A stretch of DNA of 64,000 nt from NCBI RefSeq assembly GCF_900089495.1, contig NZ_LT605203.1:483501-547500 (forward strand), given 5' to 3'. Position 1 is the stretch's first letter; every line of letters starts with the position of its first letter. The position numbers were made by a program, and so were the translations under genes. Under the pieces are notes generated by a model. It searched no databases. It saw only the letters and a list, made by a program, of their open reading frames with translations, and was not told the DNA's origin. Source of the DNA: Thiomonas sp. X19 (lineage in GTDB: Bacteria > Pseudomonadota > Gammaproteobacteria > Burkholderiales > Burkholderiaceae_C). This document shows positions 1-9,050 of this stretch, in pieces.

Positions 1-1391
1 TCGAAGCCGCCGATCAGCGCCTGGATCGCGCCGTTGTTCGGGTTCATCGCCACGAACGCCGCTTGCACGCGGGGGATCTGGGTGATGACCCAGCGCCCTT
101 GAGGTTGCTTCCAGATGCGCACCACGGCGCCCGGGCGCAAGGCCACGTTGGGCTGCGCCTTGGGCCCCAGACCCAGGGCGGCGACCTGCTGCAGGCCGTC
201 GCCGGCCACGTCCAGCAACTCGCCGCCCGGGCGCATCACCTGCACCTGCTTCGGGCTGGCCGCCGTCACCACGGCGCAGCGCAGGCCCTCGGTGTCGGGA
301 TGATCGTTGCAGGCGTCGTCGACGGTTTGCGGCCACAGCGAGGCTTGGGTCGGGGGGTCGATATAGGCCTCGGGGCCGCGCCAGACCTGGCGCAGTTCGT
401 AGCGCATCACCCCCGTGTGCAGGGCTCGCCAGGCAGCGTCCTGATCGCGGCTGACGATGGTGGTGGTGACGTTGAGGCCGCGGGTGTAAGCCTGCTCGCC
501 ATAGCGCGCGAACATGGCTTGCCGCACCATCTCCGCCACATAGCTCGCATGGACCGAGGTTTCGGTGGCGCGGCTGGCGCGCAGGCCGAGTGCGGCATCT
601 TGGGCCTTGGCGTAGTCGTCGGCGCTGATCCAGCCCAAAGCGCGCATGCGGCCGAGGACATACTGCTGGCGAATCTTGGCGCGCGGCAGGTTGACGAAGG
701 GGTTGTAGGCCGAAGGCGCTTTGGGCAGCCCGGCCAGCATGGCCGCCTGCGCCAGGCTGATTTGCGCCAAAGGCTTGCCAAAATAGGTTTGCGCCGCGGC
801 TGAAAAGCCGTAGGCATGCTGGCCAAGGTAGATCTGGTTCATGTAGAGCTCCAGAATCTGGTCCTTGCTCAGTTCGCGCTCGATCTTCAGCGCCAGCAGC
901 AGCTCGAAGAGCTTGCGCGTGAATGTCTTTTCACTGCTGAGATAAAAGTTGCGCGCCACCTGCATGGTGATGGTCGAGGCGCCCTGGCTCTTCGCCTTGT
1001 GCAGGTTCGCCAGCGCGGCGCGGGCAACGCCCGTCCAGTCGATGCCGCCATGCTGATAGAAGCGGTCGTCTTCCGTGGCCAGCACCGCCAGCTTCATGAC
1101 TTTGGGAATCTGCCCGATCGGGACGAAGTCGCGACGCTCCTCGCCGAACTCGCCGAGCAGGACATGGTCGGCCGAATACACCCGCAGCGGCAGCTTGGGC
1201 TTGTAGTCCAGCAGTTGCTGAACATCGGGCAGGCGCGGCCAGGCGAAAGCCAGAACCACGCCGACGAGCAGAACCGCTGCCAAAAACAGACCCGTCAGCA
1301 TGGCAATGAGGCCACCCACGAGTCGAACTCCCAGGCTGCGAGGGGCGGTGGAAGGGTCGGGCGGGGGTTTGGTGGGCGGGGATGTCGCCAT
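1..1391 (-). CDS. mrcA: Penicillin-binding protein 1A, 5' part only (runs off the left edge)
   Basis: This is a bifunctional class A penicillin-binding protein that polymerises and cross-links peptidoglycan at the inner membrane. About 463 N-terminal residues are visible. There is a proline-rich cytoplasmic tail, then one transmembrane anchor (about residues 22-46), then the glycosyltransferase domain with EDDRFYQHGG (about residue 105), QGASTITMQVARN and the downstream YMNQIYLGQHAYGFSAAA block. The last visible residues (AFVAMNPNNGAIQALIGGF) match the beginning of the transpeptidase domain, so its catalytic Ser motifs lie outside the window. The ATG at 1391 is preceded by a GGAG motif. Divergence from pilMNOPQ is a common proteobacterial arrangement. 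Confidence 0.93.
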   Translation of the reverse strand, partial: MATSPPTKPPPDPSTAPRSLGVRLVGGLIAMLTGLFLAAVLLVGVVLAFAWPRLPDVQQLLDYKPKLPLRVYSADHVLLGEFGEERRDFVPIGQIPKVMKLAVLATEDDRFYQHGGIDWTGVARAALANLHKAKSQGASTITMQVARNFYLSSEKTFTRKLFELLLALKIERELSKDQILELYMNQIYLGQHAYGFSAAAQTYFGKPLAQISLAQAAMLAGLPKAPSAYNPFVNLPRAKIRQQYVLGRMRALGWISADDYAKAQDAALGLRASRATETSVHASYVAEMVRQAMFARYGEQAYTRGLNVTTTIVSRDQDAAWRALHTGVMRYELRQVWRGPEAYIDPPTQASLWPQTVDDACNDHPDTEGLRCAVVTAASPKQVQVMRPGGELLDVAGDGLQQVAALGLGPKAQPNVALRPGAVVRIWKQPQGRWVITQIPRVQAAFVAMNPNNGAIQALIGGF

Positions 1392-1769
1392 AGATCTCCG
1401 GAGGTGCGAGCGGTGCAGGAGGTGGGCCGATTGGGTCGCGGGGCCAGGGGCGAGCGCGATCCGAACGCTGACGAAGGCCGGGAAGACGACGGGGGGGGCG
1501 CGAAACCGGGTCGATGCGCCAGCCCCGAGAAGATGTCCGATTGTAAAAATTCTCGGAGAGCCACCGGGATTTTCCGTTTGGCGCGCCGCCTTCGTCTGTG
1601 CACCCGTGGGCCTTTTGCAACGAATCACGGTTGGCCGCGGGAAAACCTGACAAACAATCAAACACTTGTTGTTAGGATTGAAAAAAACATTGAACTCATG
1701 CCGCCCGGGTCGATGCGGCCATCAGTTCCCAGCGAGCTTTTTCAAGTTCCACTCATTCAGGGGGTTGTG
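1392..1769. promoter_or_regulatory. Divergent intergenic region mrcA / pilM
   Basis: This gene-free stretch of 378 bases must carry promoters for both directions. On the minus strand a TACAAT-like -10 (1540-1545) lies about 150 bases upstream of mrcA, but I see no good -35. The pilM-proximal part (about 1640-1700) is strikingly AT-rich compared with its surroundings, which suits a plus-strand promoter, but I cannot assign one hexamer pair with confidence. Confidence 0.4.
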
Positions 1770-2849
1770 TTGTCCATCTTCAGCAGCATGCTTCGCAAGC
1801 GTTACGCGCCGCTGATCGGCCTGGACATCAGCAGCTCCAGTGTCAAGCTGGTCGAGTTGGCGCTGGATGAGCAAAACCGCTACACCCTGGTGCGCGCCGC
1901 CATCGAGCCGCTCGAGAAAGGTGCCATCACCGACGGCAACATCGAAAAACACGACGACGTGGTCGACGCCGTGCGCAAGCTGGTGAAAAAGAGCGGCACC
2001 AAAACCAAAAACGTGGCGCTGGCGCTGCCATCATCGGCCGTCATCAGCAAGAAAATCGTCCTGCCCGGCGACCTGCGCGAAGAGGAGGTCGAGGTTCAGG
2101 TCGAGACCGAGGCCAACCAGTACATCCCCTTCGCCATTGAAGACGTCGCGCTCGACTTCAGCGTCCTCGGCCCCAGCCTCAATTCCCCTGGCGACCAGGA
2201 GGTGCTGATCGCCGCCTCGCGCCGCGACAAGGTGCAGGATCGCCAGGCCATCGCCGAAGCGGCCGGGCTCAAGCCGCAGATCATGGACATCGACTCCTTC
2301 GCCTCGCGGCTGGCTGCCGGCAGGCTGATCGAGCGCCTGCCGCGCGGTGGCCACGACCTGCTCGTCGCCCTGTTTGAAATTGGCGCCTCCAGCACCTCGA
2401 TGCAGGTGCTGCGCAACGGCGAAACCCAGTATGACCGCGACCAGACTTTCGGCGGCCAGCAACTGACCCAGGCCATCGCCCGCCACTACGGTTTCTCGCA
2501 GGAAGAAGCCGAGGCGAAAAAGCGCAATGCCGACCTTCCCGACGACTACACCTCCCAGGTGCTCGAGCCTTTCATCGAAGGCATGGCGCAGGAGTTGGCC
2601 CGCGCACTGCAGTTCTTCTTCCGCGCCACCCCCAACAGCAAGGTCGATTATGTGCTGCTGGCTGGCGGCACCGCCTCGCTGCCCGGCCTGGTGGAGAAAA
2701 TCACCCAGCTGACATCCACCGCCTGCCTGGTGCTCAACCCCTTCGAGGGCATGGCCATCGGCGATCAGGTGCGCGAGAAAAAACTGCGCCTGCAAGCGCC
2801 GAGCTATCTCACATGTTGCGGTCTGGCCATGCGCAGGTTTTTGCAATGA
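1770..2849 (+). CDS. pilM: Type IV pilus assembly protein PilM
   Basis: This is a cytoplasmic actin-like ATPase-fold protein that joins the PilNOP inner-membrane alignment complex of the type IV pilus. LIGLDISSSSVKLVEL near residue 15 is the phosphate-1 loop, and LLAGGTASLPGL near residue 297 is the adenosine-binding motif. The length of 359 aa fits the family. I chose the TTG at 1770 because an AGGGGG Shine-Dalgarno motif ends five bases upstream; the ATG at 1788 is the alternative. The open frame extends much further upstream, but that part is non-homologous. The stop overlaps the pilN start (ATGA), indicating translational coupling. Confidence 0.93.
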   Translation: MSIFSSMLRKRYAPLIGLDISSSSVKLVELALDEQNRYTLVRAAIEPLEKGAITDGNIEKHDDVVDAVRKLVKKSGTKTKNVALALPSSAVISKKIVLPGDLREEEVEVQVETEANQYIPFAIEDVALDFSVLGPSLNSPGDQEVLIAASRRDKVQDRQAIAEAAGLKPQIMDIDSFASRLAAGRLIERLPRGGHDLLVALFEIGASSTSMQVLRNGETQYDRDQTFGGQQLTQAIARHYGFSQEEAEAKKRNADLPDDYTSQVLEPFIEGMAQELARALQFFFRATPNSKVDYVLLAGGTASLPGLVEKITQLTSTACLVLNPFEGMAIGDQVREKKLRLQAPSYLTCCGLAMRRFLQ

Positions 2850-3469
2850 ACATCGTCCTGATCAACCTGTTGCCGCACCGCGAGGCCAAGCGCAAGAAGC
2901 GGCGCGAGGCCTTCTTCGTCGGGGTGGCGGCGTCGCTCATCGTCGGCCTGTTGCTGCTGGGCCTGGCTTACACCGTGCTGAGCGCGATGATCGACCAGCA
3001 GCAGTCGCGCAACGACTTCCTCAAGGCGCAAACCGCCCAGCTCGACGTGCAAATCAAAGACATCGCCACGTTGCGCCAGGAGATTGAAAGCCTGCGCGCA
3101 CGCCAGCAGGCGGTGGAAAACCTGCAGTCGGATCGCAATCTGCCGGTCTACCTGTTCGACGATCTGACCAAGGACACGCCGATTGGGGTGCAAATCACCT
3201 CGATCAAACAGGAAGGGCAGTCGGTGCTCGTGCAGGGCACGGCTTTGAGCCAGGAGCGCGTGGCCGATCTGCTGCGCAATCTGGCCGACACCAAGGGCTG
3301 GCTGGAAAAGCCCGAGTTGATCGAGATCCGCTCCGTCACCACCCAAATTTCCAAGGGCAACACCCAGACCGTGTCGGCCTTCCAGTTGCGTGCCACGCTC
3401 AAGCGCCCGGGGGCGCCGGCGGGTTCGGCTTCCGGCGCGGCCCCGGCCAACACCAACCCTGCAGGCTGA
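2846..3469 (+). CDS. pilN: Type IV pilus assembly protein PilN
   Basis: PilN is a bitopic inner-membrane protein of the pilus alignment complex. It begins MNIVLINLLPHREAKRKKRR, the family-typical PilM-binding N-terminus. A transmembrane helix follows (about residues 27-50), then a coiled-coil stretch rich in Gln and Leu, then a ferredoxin-like periplasmic domain. The 207 aa length is normal. The ATG overlaps the pilM stop, and pilO starts eight bases after the stop, as expected in pilMNOPQ. Confidence 0.93.
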   Translation: MNIVLINLLPHREAKRKKRREAFFVGVAASLIVGLLLLGLAYTVLSAMIDQQQSRNDFLKAQTAQLDVQIKDIATLRQEIESLRARQQAVENLQSDRNLPVYLFDDLTKDTPIGVQITSIKQEGQSVLVQGTALSQERVADLLRNLADTKGWLEKPELIEIRSVTTQISKGNTQTVSAFQLRATLKRPGAPAGSASGAAPANTNPAG

Positions 3470-3476
3470 GGACAGC

Positions 3477-4160
3477 ATGGCCAAATCCCTCAAGATGCAG
3501 ATCGATTTCCCGGCGCTCCAGGAGCGCATCGCCAGCCAGTTTCGCGGGCTCAACCAGAACGACCCAGGCACCTGGCCGCCGCTGCCCCGAGCCACGGCCT
3601 ATGCCTTCGCCCTGGTGTTGGCCCTGGCGGTCGGTTGGTATGCCTGGCTTTCGGGCGTGAAAGACCAGCTCGACCAGGCGCAGCAACAGGAAGTGCAACT
3701 GCGCGACCAATACAAGAGCAAGCTGGCCCAGGCGGTGAGCCTGGATCTGCTCAAGGCGCAGAAAGCCCAGGTGCAGCAATATGTCCTGCTGCTGGAAAAG
3801 CAACTGCCCAGCAAGGCCGAGATGGATGCGCTGTTGTCCGACATCAATCAGGCCGGCATCGGCCGCGGTCTGCAGTTTGACCTGTTCCGCCCAGGCCAAG
3901 TCGAAGTGAAGAACTACTACGCCGAGCTGCCCATCGCCATCAAGGTGCAAGGAACCTACAACGATCTCGCGGCGTTCACCTCCGACGTGGCGAAGCTGTC
4001 GCGCATCGTCACCATCAACAACATCGCCATCACCAGCCCGGCCGGCCCGACGCCCGGTGGCAAGCTGACCATGGAGGCCACCGCCAAGACCTTCCGCTAC
4101 CTCGACGCCGACGAAGTCGCGGCGCAGCAAAAGGCCAAGAAACCGGGGGCCAAGCCATGA
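3477..4160 (+). CDS. pilO: Type IV pilus assembly protein PilO
   Basis: PilO forms heterodimers with PilN in the periplasm and links the inner-membrane platform to PilP and PilQ. The 227 aa product has a short cytoplasmic N-terminus, one transmembrane helix (about residues 40-59), a coiled coil (KDQLDQAQQQEVQLRDQYKS) and a C-terminal ferredoxin-like domain containing DLFRPGQVEVKNYYAELPI. The start ATG has GAGGA upstream. The stop overlaps the pilP start (ATGA). Confidence 0.93.
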   Translation: MAKSLKMQIDFPALQERIASQFRGLNQNDPGTWPPLPRATAYAFALVLALAVGWYAWLSGVKDQLDQAQQQEVQLRDQYKSKLAQAVSLDLLKAQKAQVQQYVLLLEKQLPSKAEMDALLSDINQAGIGRGLQFDLFRPGQVEVKNYYAELPIAIKVQGTYNDLAAFTSDVAKLSRIVTINNIAITSPAGPTPGGKLTMEATAKTFRYLDADEVAAQQKAKKPGAKP

Positions 4161-4774
4161 GCCCGCTGCGCCGCCTCAAAGGCGAATCCCGCAAAGCCCC
4201 GCCCGCAGCCCTGCCCATGCGCCGCCGCGCGTTCGCTGGCCGTCGCCCGGCCTGGCTCATGCTCACGCCGCTGACGGCCTTGCTGCTTGCCGGTTGCGGT
4301 GGCCAACCGCATGAAGACCTGCGCCTCTGGATGAGCCAGGAACGCGCGAAGTTGCATCCGCATGTGCAACCCATCGAGGCGCCCAAGCCGTTTACACCTG
4401 CAAGTTACAGCCTTGCCGACCAGACCGATCCATTCTCTCCGGCCAAGTTGGAAACCGGCGTGCGGCAGGAAATGAACAAGCTCAGCCCTGAAGTCCTGGC
4501 GCAGATGAACCGGCCGAGGCAGCCGCTCGAGCAGTATTCGCTCGACCAGATCCAGATGGTGGGCAGCCTCAAGATCAAGGGCCAGGACTACGCCTTGCTC
4601 AAGGCGGCCAATCTGTTGTACCGCGCGCATGTGGGCGAGTATGCCGGTCAGCATTACGGGCGCATCACCAAAATCGACGAAAACCAGGTTGTTTTGCAGG
4701 AGTTGGTGCAGGATGCCACTGGCGACTGGGTGCAACGCACCGCAACCCTTCAATTGCAGGAGAGCAGCAAATGA
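4157..4774 (+). CDS. pilP: Type IV pilus lipoprotein PilP
   Basis: PilP is an inner-membrane lipoprotein that connects PilNO with the secretin PilQ. A lipobox (LLAGC, Cys47) follows a hydrophobic stretch. The 46-residue leader is long, so initiation at Met21 or Met35 is possible, but the ATGA overlap with pilO favours 4157. The C-terminal part contains the PilP domain (DQIQMVGSLKIKGQDYALLK). A strong AGGAGAG motif in its last codons serves pilQ. Confidence 0.92.
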   Translation: MSPLRRLKGESRKAPPAALPMRRRAFAGRRPAWLMLTPLTALLLAGCGGQPHEDLRLWMSQERAKLHPHVQPIEAPKPFTPASYSLADQTDPFSPAKLETGVRQEMNKLSPEVLAQMNRPRQPLEQYSLDQIQMVGSLKIKGQDYALLKAANLLYRAHVGEYAGQHYGRITKIDENQVVLQELVQDATGDWVQRTATLQLQESSK

Positions 4775-7098
4775 TGTCCGAGCGTTGTTGTGCCCCCAAG
4801 GACGGCGCGCTGCGCCGCCACGACCCCCGTGGGAGTCAAGCAAACTTGGGAGCGGCCCGGCGTTTCATGGCTCGCCTTGCGGCGCCATGGCTGGGTCGGG
4901 TGGCCGCCAGCCTGACCTTGTTGCTCGGCTTCGCGAGTGTGGCTGCGGCCCAATCCACCAATGTGCTGCAAAGTGTGGGCGCCAGCAGCCAGGGCGGCGA
5001 AATCGTCGTGCAACTCGAGTTCGCGCAGCCACTGGCGGCGCCGCCGGCCGGCTTCACCATTGACCAGCCAGCCCGCATCGTGCTCGACTTCCCCGGCGTC
5101 AAGTCCGAAGTCAGCCGCAGCGCCGTCAGCTTCGATCAGGGCAATCTGCGTTCCGCCAACGTGGTCGAGGCGCAAGGCCGTTCCCGTGTCGTGCTCAACC
5201 TGCGCAGCTCCACCACCTACAAAACCGAAATTCTGGGCAAGCGCCTGCTGGTGCTCATCAGCCCCGCGGCCTCCGCGCCGCTGAATGCCTCCGTCGGTTC
5301 CGGCGCATCGCTGACGCAGCCGGTGCACTTCGCCGACAGTCTCAACACCCAGCAACTCCCGTTGCGCGGCGTGGACTTCCACCGTGGCCCTGACGGCTCA
5401 GGACAGGTCGTCGTCAATCTGCCCAACAACCAGGTTGGCGTCGACATCCGCCAGCAAGGCCAGAACATCGTCGTCGACTTCCTCAAAACCGCGTTGCCGC
5501 CGGAACTGCGGCGTCGGCTGGACGTCGGTGATTTCGCCACGCCGGTGAAATCCATCACCACCTTCCAGATGGGCGACAACGTGCGCATGGTCGTGCAACC
5601 CAGCGGCGCCTACCAGCAAAGCGCTTATCAGGCCGACAACAAGTTCGTGCTGGAAGTGCGGCCTGAAACGCCCAACCCCAACCAGCTCGCGCCCGGCAAC
5701 GGCCCGGGTTATCACGGGCCGAAGCTGTCGCTCAATTTCCAGAACATCGATGTGCGTTCCTTGCTGCAGGTGTTCGCCGACTTCACCGGCCTGAACGTGG
5801 TGGTGAGCGACTCGGTCACCGGCAACCTCACCCTGCGCTTGAAAGACGTCCCCTGGGACCAGGCGCTGCACATCATCCTCCAGGCCAAGGGCCTGGGGGA
5901 GCGCAAGGAAGGCAATGTGTTGTGGATTGCGCCGCGCGACGAAATCCTGGCTCGCGAAAAGTCCGAACTCGAGGCCAAGAAGTCCATCCAGGACCTTGAG
6001 CCGCTCAAGTCCGAGACCTATCAACTGAACTACCAGAAGGCGGCCACCGTGGTGGGGCTGCTGACAGGCGCGGCAGGTGGCGCCCAATCAAGCGGTGCTG
6101 GCGGAGCGGCTGCCATGCCTCCGATTCCAGGTTTTTCCTCGGGGGCAGGCGCGCCAACCTCGCGCATTCTTTCCCCGCGTGGCACGGTCATTGCCGACCC
6201 ACGCACCAACCAGATTTTCGTCACGGATATCCCATCGAAACTGGAAGAGATCGGCCGTCTCATCGGCAAGATCGACAAGCCGGTGCGTCAGGTGCTGATC
6301 GAGGCGCGCATCGTCGAGGCCTCCGACCAGTTCGGGCGCAGCCTGGGGGCCAAGCTGGGATTTCTCCGAACCACAATCCCTGGGCCTGGTAATAATCCAG
6401 GAATCGCCGTAGGGGGTAACTATCTAGGTGTCGGCGAACAAACGGGCCAAGCAGCTGTGACCAGCGGCTCGTACATTCCAGATACCCAGTTCGTGAATCT
6501 TCCAGCTTACGGACTTGCCGGAAGCATCTTGGCGGGTGCGGTGCCGAGTTCAGTTGCGGTGAGTCTGTTCAATGCTGCAGCAAACCGTTTCATCAACCTC
6601 GAGCTCTCCGCGATGGAGGCCGATGGCAAGGGCAAGATTGTTTCCTCCCCGCGTGTGATTACGTCAGACTTGCAAAAAGCCACCATCGAGCAAGGTACCG
6701 AAATTCCTTATCAACAAGCGACTTCGAGTGGCGCCACCTCCGTGACTTTTAAGAAGGCTGTGCTGAGTCTTGATGTAACTCCTCAGATCACACCGGATGG
6801 CAACGTCATCATGAACGTCGAAATTCATAAGGACAGTCAGGGCGCCGCGACCAATGGGGTGCCCTCCATCAACACCAATACCGTGACGACACAGGTCCAG
6901 GTGGAAAACGGCGGGACGGTTGTTCTTGGAGGTATCTACACCTCGTCAGAACAAAACCAAACCAACAAGGTACCCCTGCTCGGAGACATTCCGGTATTGG
7001 GTTATCTGTTCAAGGTCAAGAGCAAGGCCATTCAGAAAAGCGAACTGATGGTTTTCCTCACTCCAAAAATTGTCAGTCATGCAGATCTGTCACGATGA
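4771..7098 (+). CDS. pilQ: Type IV pilus secretin PilQ
   Basis: PilQ is the outer-membrane secretin through which the pilus passes. The 775 aa product has a signal peptide (hydrophobic part about residues 41-60, cleavage after AAA), two AMIN domains (about 70-170 and 195-290), an STN/N0 domain (LSLNFQNIDVRSLLQVFADF), an N1 domain, a Gly/Ser-rich linker and the C-terminal secretin domain. The start at 4771 is supported by AGGAGAG just upstream and overlap with the pilP stop. Residues about 5-32 are encoded by a dispersed repeat; the in-frame ATG at 4867 (Met33) would remove it but has no good ribosome site. From about 6350 to the end the DNA is visibly less GC-rich and uses rarer codons than the first two thirds. 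Confidence 0.95.
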   Translation: MMSERCCAPKDGALRRHDPRGSQANLGAARRFMARLAAPWLGRVAASLTLLLGFASVAAAQSTNVLQSVGASSQGGEIVVQLEFAQPLAAPPAGFTIDQPARIVLDFPGVKSEVSRSAVSFDQGNLRSANVVEAQGRSRVVLNLRSSTTYKTEILGKRLLVLISPAASAPLNASVGSGASLTQPVHFADSLNTQQLPLRGVDFHRGPDGSGQVVVNLPNNQVGVDIRQQGQNIVVDFLKTALPPELRRRLDVGDFATPVKSITTFQMGDNVRMVVQPSGAYQQSAYQADNKFVLEVRPETPNPNQLAPGNGPGYHGPKLSLNFQNIDVRSLLQVFADFTGLNVVVSDSVTGNLTLRLKDVPWDQALHIILQAKGLGERKEGNVLWIAPRDEILAREKSELEAKKSIQDLEPLKSETYQLNYQKAATVVGLLTGAAGGAQSSGAGGAAAMPPIPGFSSGAGAPTSRILSPRGTVIADPRTNQIFVTDIPSKLEEIGRLIGKIDKPVRQVLIEARIVEASDQFGRSLGAKLGFLRTTIPGPGNNPGIAVGGNYLGVGEQTGQAAVTSGSYIPDTQFVNLPAYGLAGSILAGAVPSSVAVSLFNAAANRFINLELSAMEADGKGKIVSSPRVITSDLQKATIEQGTEIPYQQATSSGATSVTFKKAVLSLDVTPQITPDGNVIMNVEIHKDSQGAATNGVPSINTNTVTTQVQVENGGTVVLGGIYTSSEQNQTNKVPLLGDIPVLGYLFKVKSKAIQKSELMVFLTPKIVSHADLSR
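4785..4866 (+). repeat. Dispersed composite repeat, copy R1 (inside pilQ 5' end)
   Basis: The GC-rich block GCCCCCAAGGACGGCGCG is followed by a palindromic CGACCCCCGTGGGAG and the conserved core TTGGGAGCGGCCCGGC (4846-4861). The core arms are reduced to AAAC/GTTT here, so the hairpin is degenerate compared with the other copies. The whole copy is read as protein at the start of PilQ. Confidence 0.8.
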
Positions 7099-7167
7099 GG
7101 CGGTTTAAAGATGAGGGGCTTGCAAGTCCAAACATTGAATGATCTTCCATAAACCTGGATGTGAAGA

Positions 7168-7797
7168 TTGACCCGGCAGAGTGTTTATCTCATCGGCCTG
7201 ATGGGCGCCGGCAAGACGACGGTTGCGCGCTCGCTTGCGCAGCGCACGGGGTTGGAGTTTGTCGATAGCGATCACGAAATCGAACGGGAGCAAGGCTGCA
7301 GCATTGCGGCCCTGTTCGCGCGCGAGGGCGAAGCCGGGTTCAGGCAGGTCGAGGCGCGGGCAATCGACGCCTTGACCCAGCGCGGCGGGCTGATTCTCGC
7401 CACCGGTGGCGGGGTGGTTCTCCGTGAGGACAACCGGCGCGCCTTGCATGACCGCGGTGTGGTCGTGTACTTGCGCGCCAGTGCAGACGAGCTGGCGCAC
7501 CGTACCCGCAATGATCGCAGCCGCCCCTTGCTGCAAACGGGCGATCCGCGCGCCAAACTGCGCGAGTTGTTCCGCCAGCGTGACCCGCTGTACCGCGAAA
7601 CAGCCCATTTCATCATCGACACCGGCCGTCCCTCGGTGGCGATGCTCGCAAATCTGGTCCTCACCCAACTGGAGCTGGCTGGGGTTCTGGACCCGGCGGC
7701 ATACGTCACTGGTGCGGTCACTGGTGCGGCTTCGGCTGGCGCCTCGGGTGGACCTGCCGGCGGCACTCAAGCTCGAACGAGGCGCTCCGAGCGGTAG
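7168..7797 (+). CDS. aroK: Shikimate kinase
   Basis: This enzyme phosphorylates shikimate at the 3-hydroxyl with ATP, the fifth step of chorismate synthesis. The Walker A loop is GLMGAGKTT (residues 10-18), followed by DSDHEIER and FRQVEARAI for substrate binding, GGG near 79-81, and the LID arginine region RNDRSRPLL. The start is a TTG at 7168; the nearest upstream in-frame ATG (7159) is followed directly by a stop. The C-terminal 30 residues are low-complexity Ala/Gly/Thr and exceed the usual 170-180 aa. It sits between pilQ and aroB as in many proteobacteria. Confidence 0.93.
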   Translation: MTRQSVYLIGLMGAGKTTVARSLAQRTGLEFVDSDHEIEREQGCSIAALFAREGEAGFRQVEARAIDALTQRGGLILATGGGVVLREDNRRALHDRGVVVYLRASADELAHRTRNDRSRPLLQTGDPRAKLRELFRQRDPLYRETAHFIIDTGRPSVAMLANLVLTQLELAGVLDPAAYVTGAVTGAASAGASGGPAGGTQARTRRSER

Positions 7798-7910
7798 GCG
7801 GCTTGCCCGACAGGCCTACGGTCTCGCGCCAATGCAGTGCTCGTGGCGTCCCGACCATAGGGGTCTTCCTACAATCGGGAACTCACAGCCCAGCCCGACA
7901 AGCCCCAGCC

Positions 7911-9050
7911 ATGACCATCGTCCGCGTCGAACTCGATCAGCGTGCCTACGACATCCACATCGGCGCGGGTCTGCTGGCGCGGCCTGGAAGTTTCGCTCAG
8001 GTTGCGGCGCCCAAGGCGCGCGCGCTCATCGTCTGCAACACCACCGTGGCGCCGCTCTACATGCAGCGACTGCGGCAGGCGCTGGCGCCGCACTTCGCCC
8101 AGGTGCTGAGTTGCGTACTGCCAGACGGCGAGAAGCACAAGGACTGGTCCACCCTCAACCAGGTATTCGACGCCCTGCTCGAACACCAGTGCGACCGCAA
8201 GACCACGCTGTTTGCGCTCGGTGGCGGGGTGATTGGCGACATGGCCGGTTTTGCCGCCGCCTGCTATATGCGCGGCGTGCCCTTCGTGCAGGTGCCCACC
8301 ACCTTGCTGGCGCAGGTGGATTCGTCGGTGGGCGGCAAGACGGCGATCAACCATCCGCTGGGCAAGAACATGATCGGCGCGTTCTACCAGCCGCGGCTGG
8401 TCGTGGCCGATATCGACACCCTGGGCACCCTGCCGCCCGTCGAGGTGTCCGCCGGGTTGGCCGAAATCATCAAGCACGGCGCGATTGCCGACGCCGCATT
8501 TTTCGACTGGCTCGAAACCCATATGGAGCGCCTGCGCACGCTCGACCCCGAGGCCGTGACGCACGCCGTACGGCGCTCGTGCGAGATCAAGGCCGCCGTG
8601 GTGGCGCAGGACGAAACCGAGTCGGGTCTGCGCGCCATCCTCAACTTCGGCCATACCTTCGGCCACGCCATCGAGGCGGGCATGGGCTACGGCCAGTGGC
8701 TGCATGGCGAGGCGGTGGGCGCCGGCATGGTGATTGCGGCCGATGTTTCGGTGCGCCTGGGCCTGCTGGATGCGGCCTCGGCGGCCCGGCTGCGTGAACT
8801 CACGCGCCGTGCCGGCTTGCCGGTGCAGGCGCCGCCGTTGCCGCTGGCGCGCTACATGGAACTGATGCAGGTGGACAAGAAGAACGAGGCCGGCAGCGTG
8901 CGCTTCGTGCTGCTGCAGGGCCTGGGCCATGCCCTGCTGCGCCCGGTCCCGGCCGATGTGGTGAACGCCAGCCTGTTGGCGCATGGCGCTCTGGCGACGG
9001 TGTCCGAGCCAGCCGCGCAGGGACGGGCAACGGCGTCGACATCCACATGA
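7911..9050 (+). CDS. aroB: 3-dehydroquinate synthase
   Basis: AroB converts DAHP to 3-dehydroquinate, using NAD and a divalent metal, in the shikimate pathway. The 379 aa protein shows the NAD-binding [19 protein letters not shown], the substrate region [21 protein letters not shown], and metal ligands in [18 protein letters not shown] and [11 protein letters not shown] chose the ATG at 7911 because homology ([18 protein letters not shown]) begins there. A TACAAT -10-like element (7870-7875) precedes it, so it may also have its own promoter. The stop overlaps the dgt start. Confidence 0.95.
   Translation: MTIVRVELDQRAYDIHIGAGLLARPGSFAQVAAPKARALIVCNTTVAPLYMQRLRQALAPHFAQVLSCVLPDGEKHKDWSTLNQVFDALLEHQCDRKTTLFALGGGVIGDMAGFAAACYMRGVPFVQVPTTLLAQVDSSVGGKTAINHPLGKNMIGAFYQPRLVVADIDTLGTLPPVEVSAGLAEIIKHGAIADAAFFDWLETHMERLRTLDPEAVTHAVRRSCEIKAAVVAQDETESGLRAILNFGHTFGHAIEAGMGYGQWLHGEAVGAGMVIAADVSVRLGLLDAASAARLRELTRRAGLPVQAPPLPLARYMELMQVDKKNEAGSVRFVLLQGLGHALLRPVPADVVNASLLAHGALATVSEPAAQGRATASTST

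Noticed and set aside
816..1769. Upstream open extension of the pilM frame
   Set aside because: It overlaps the mrcA gene on the opposite strand and has no homology; a ribosome site supports the start at 1770.
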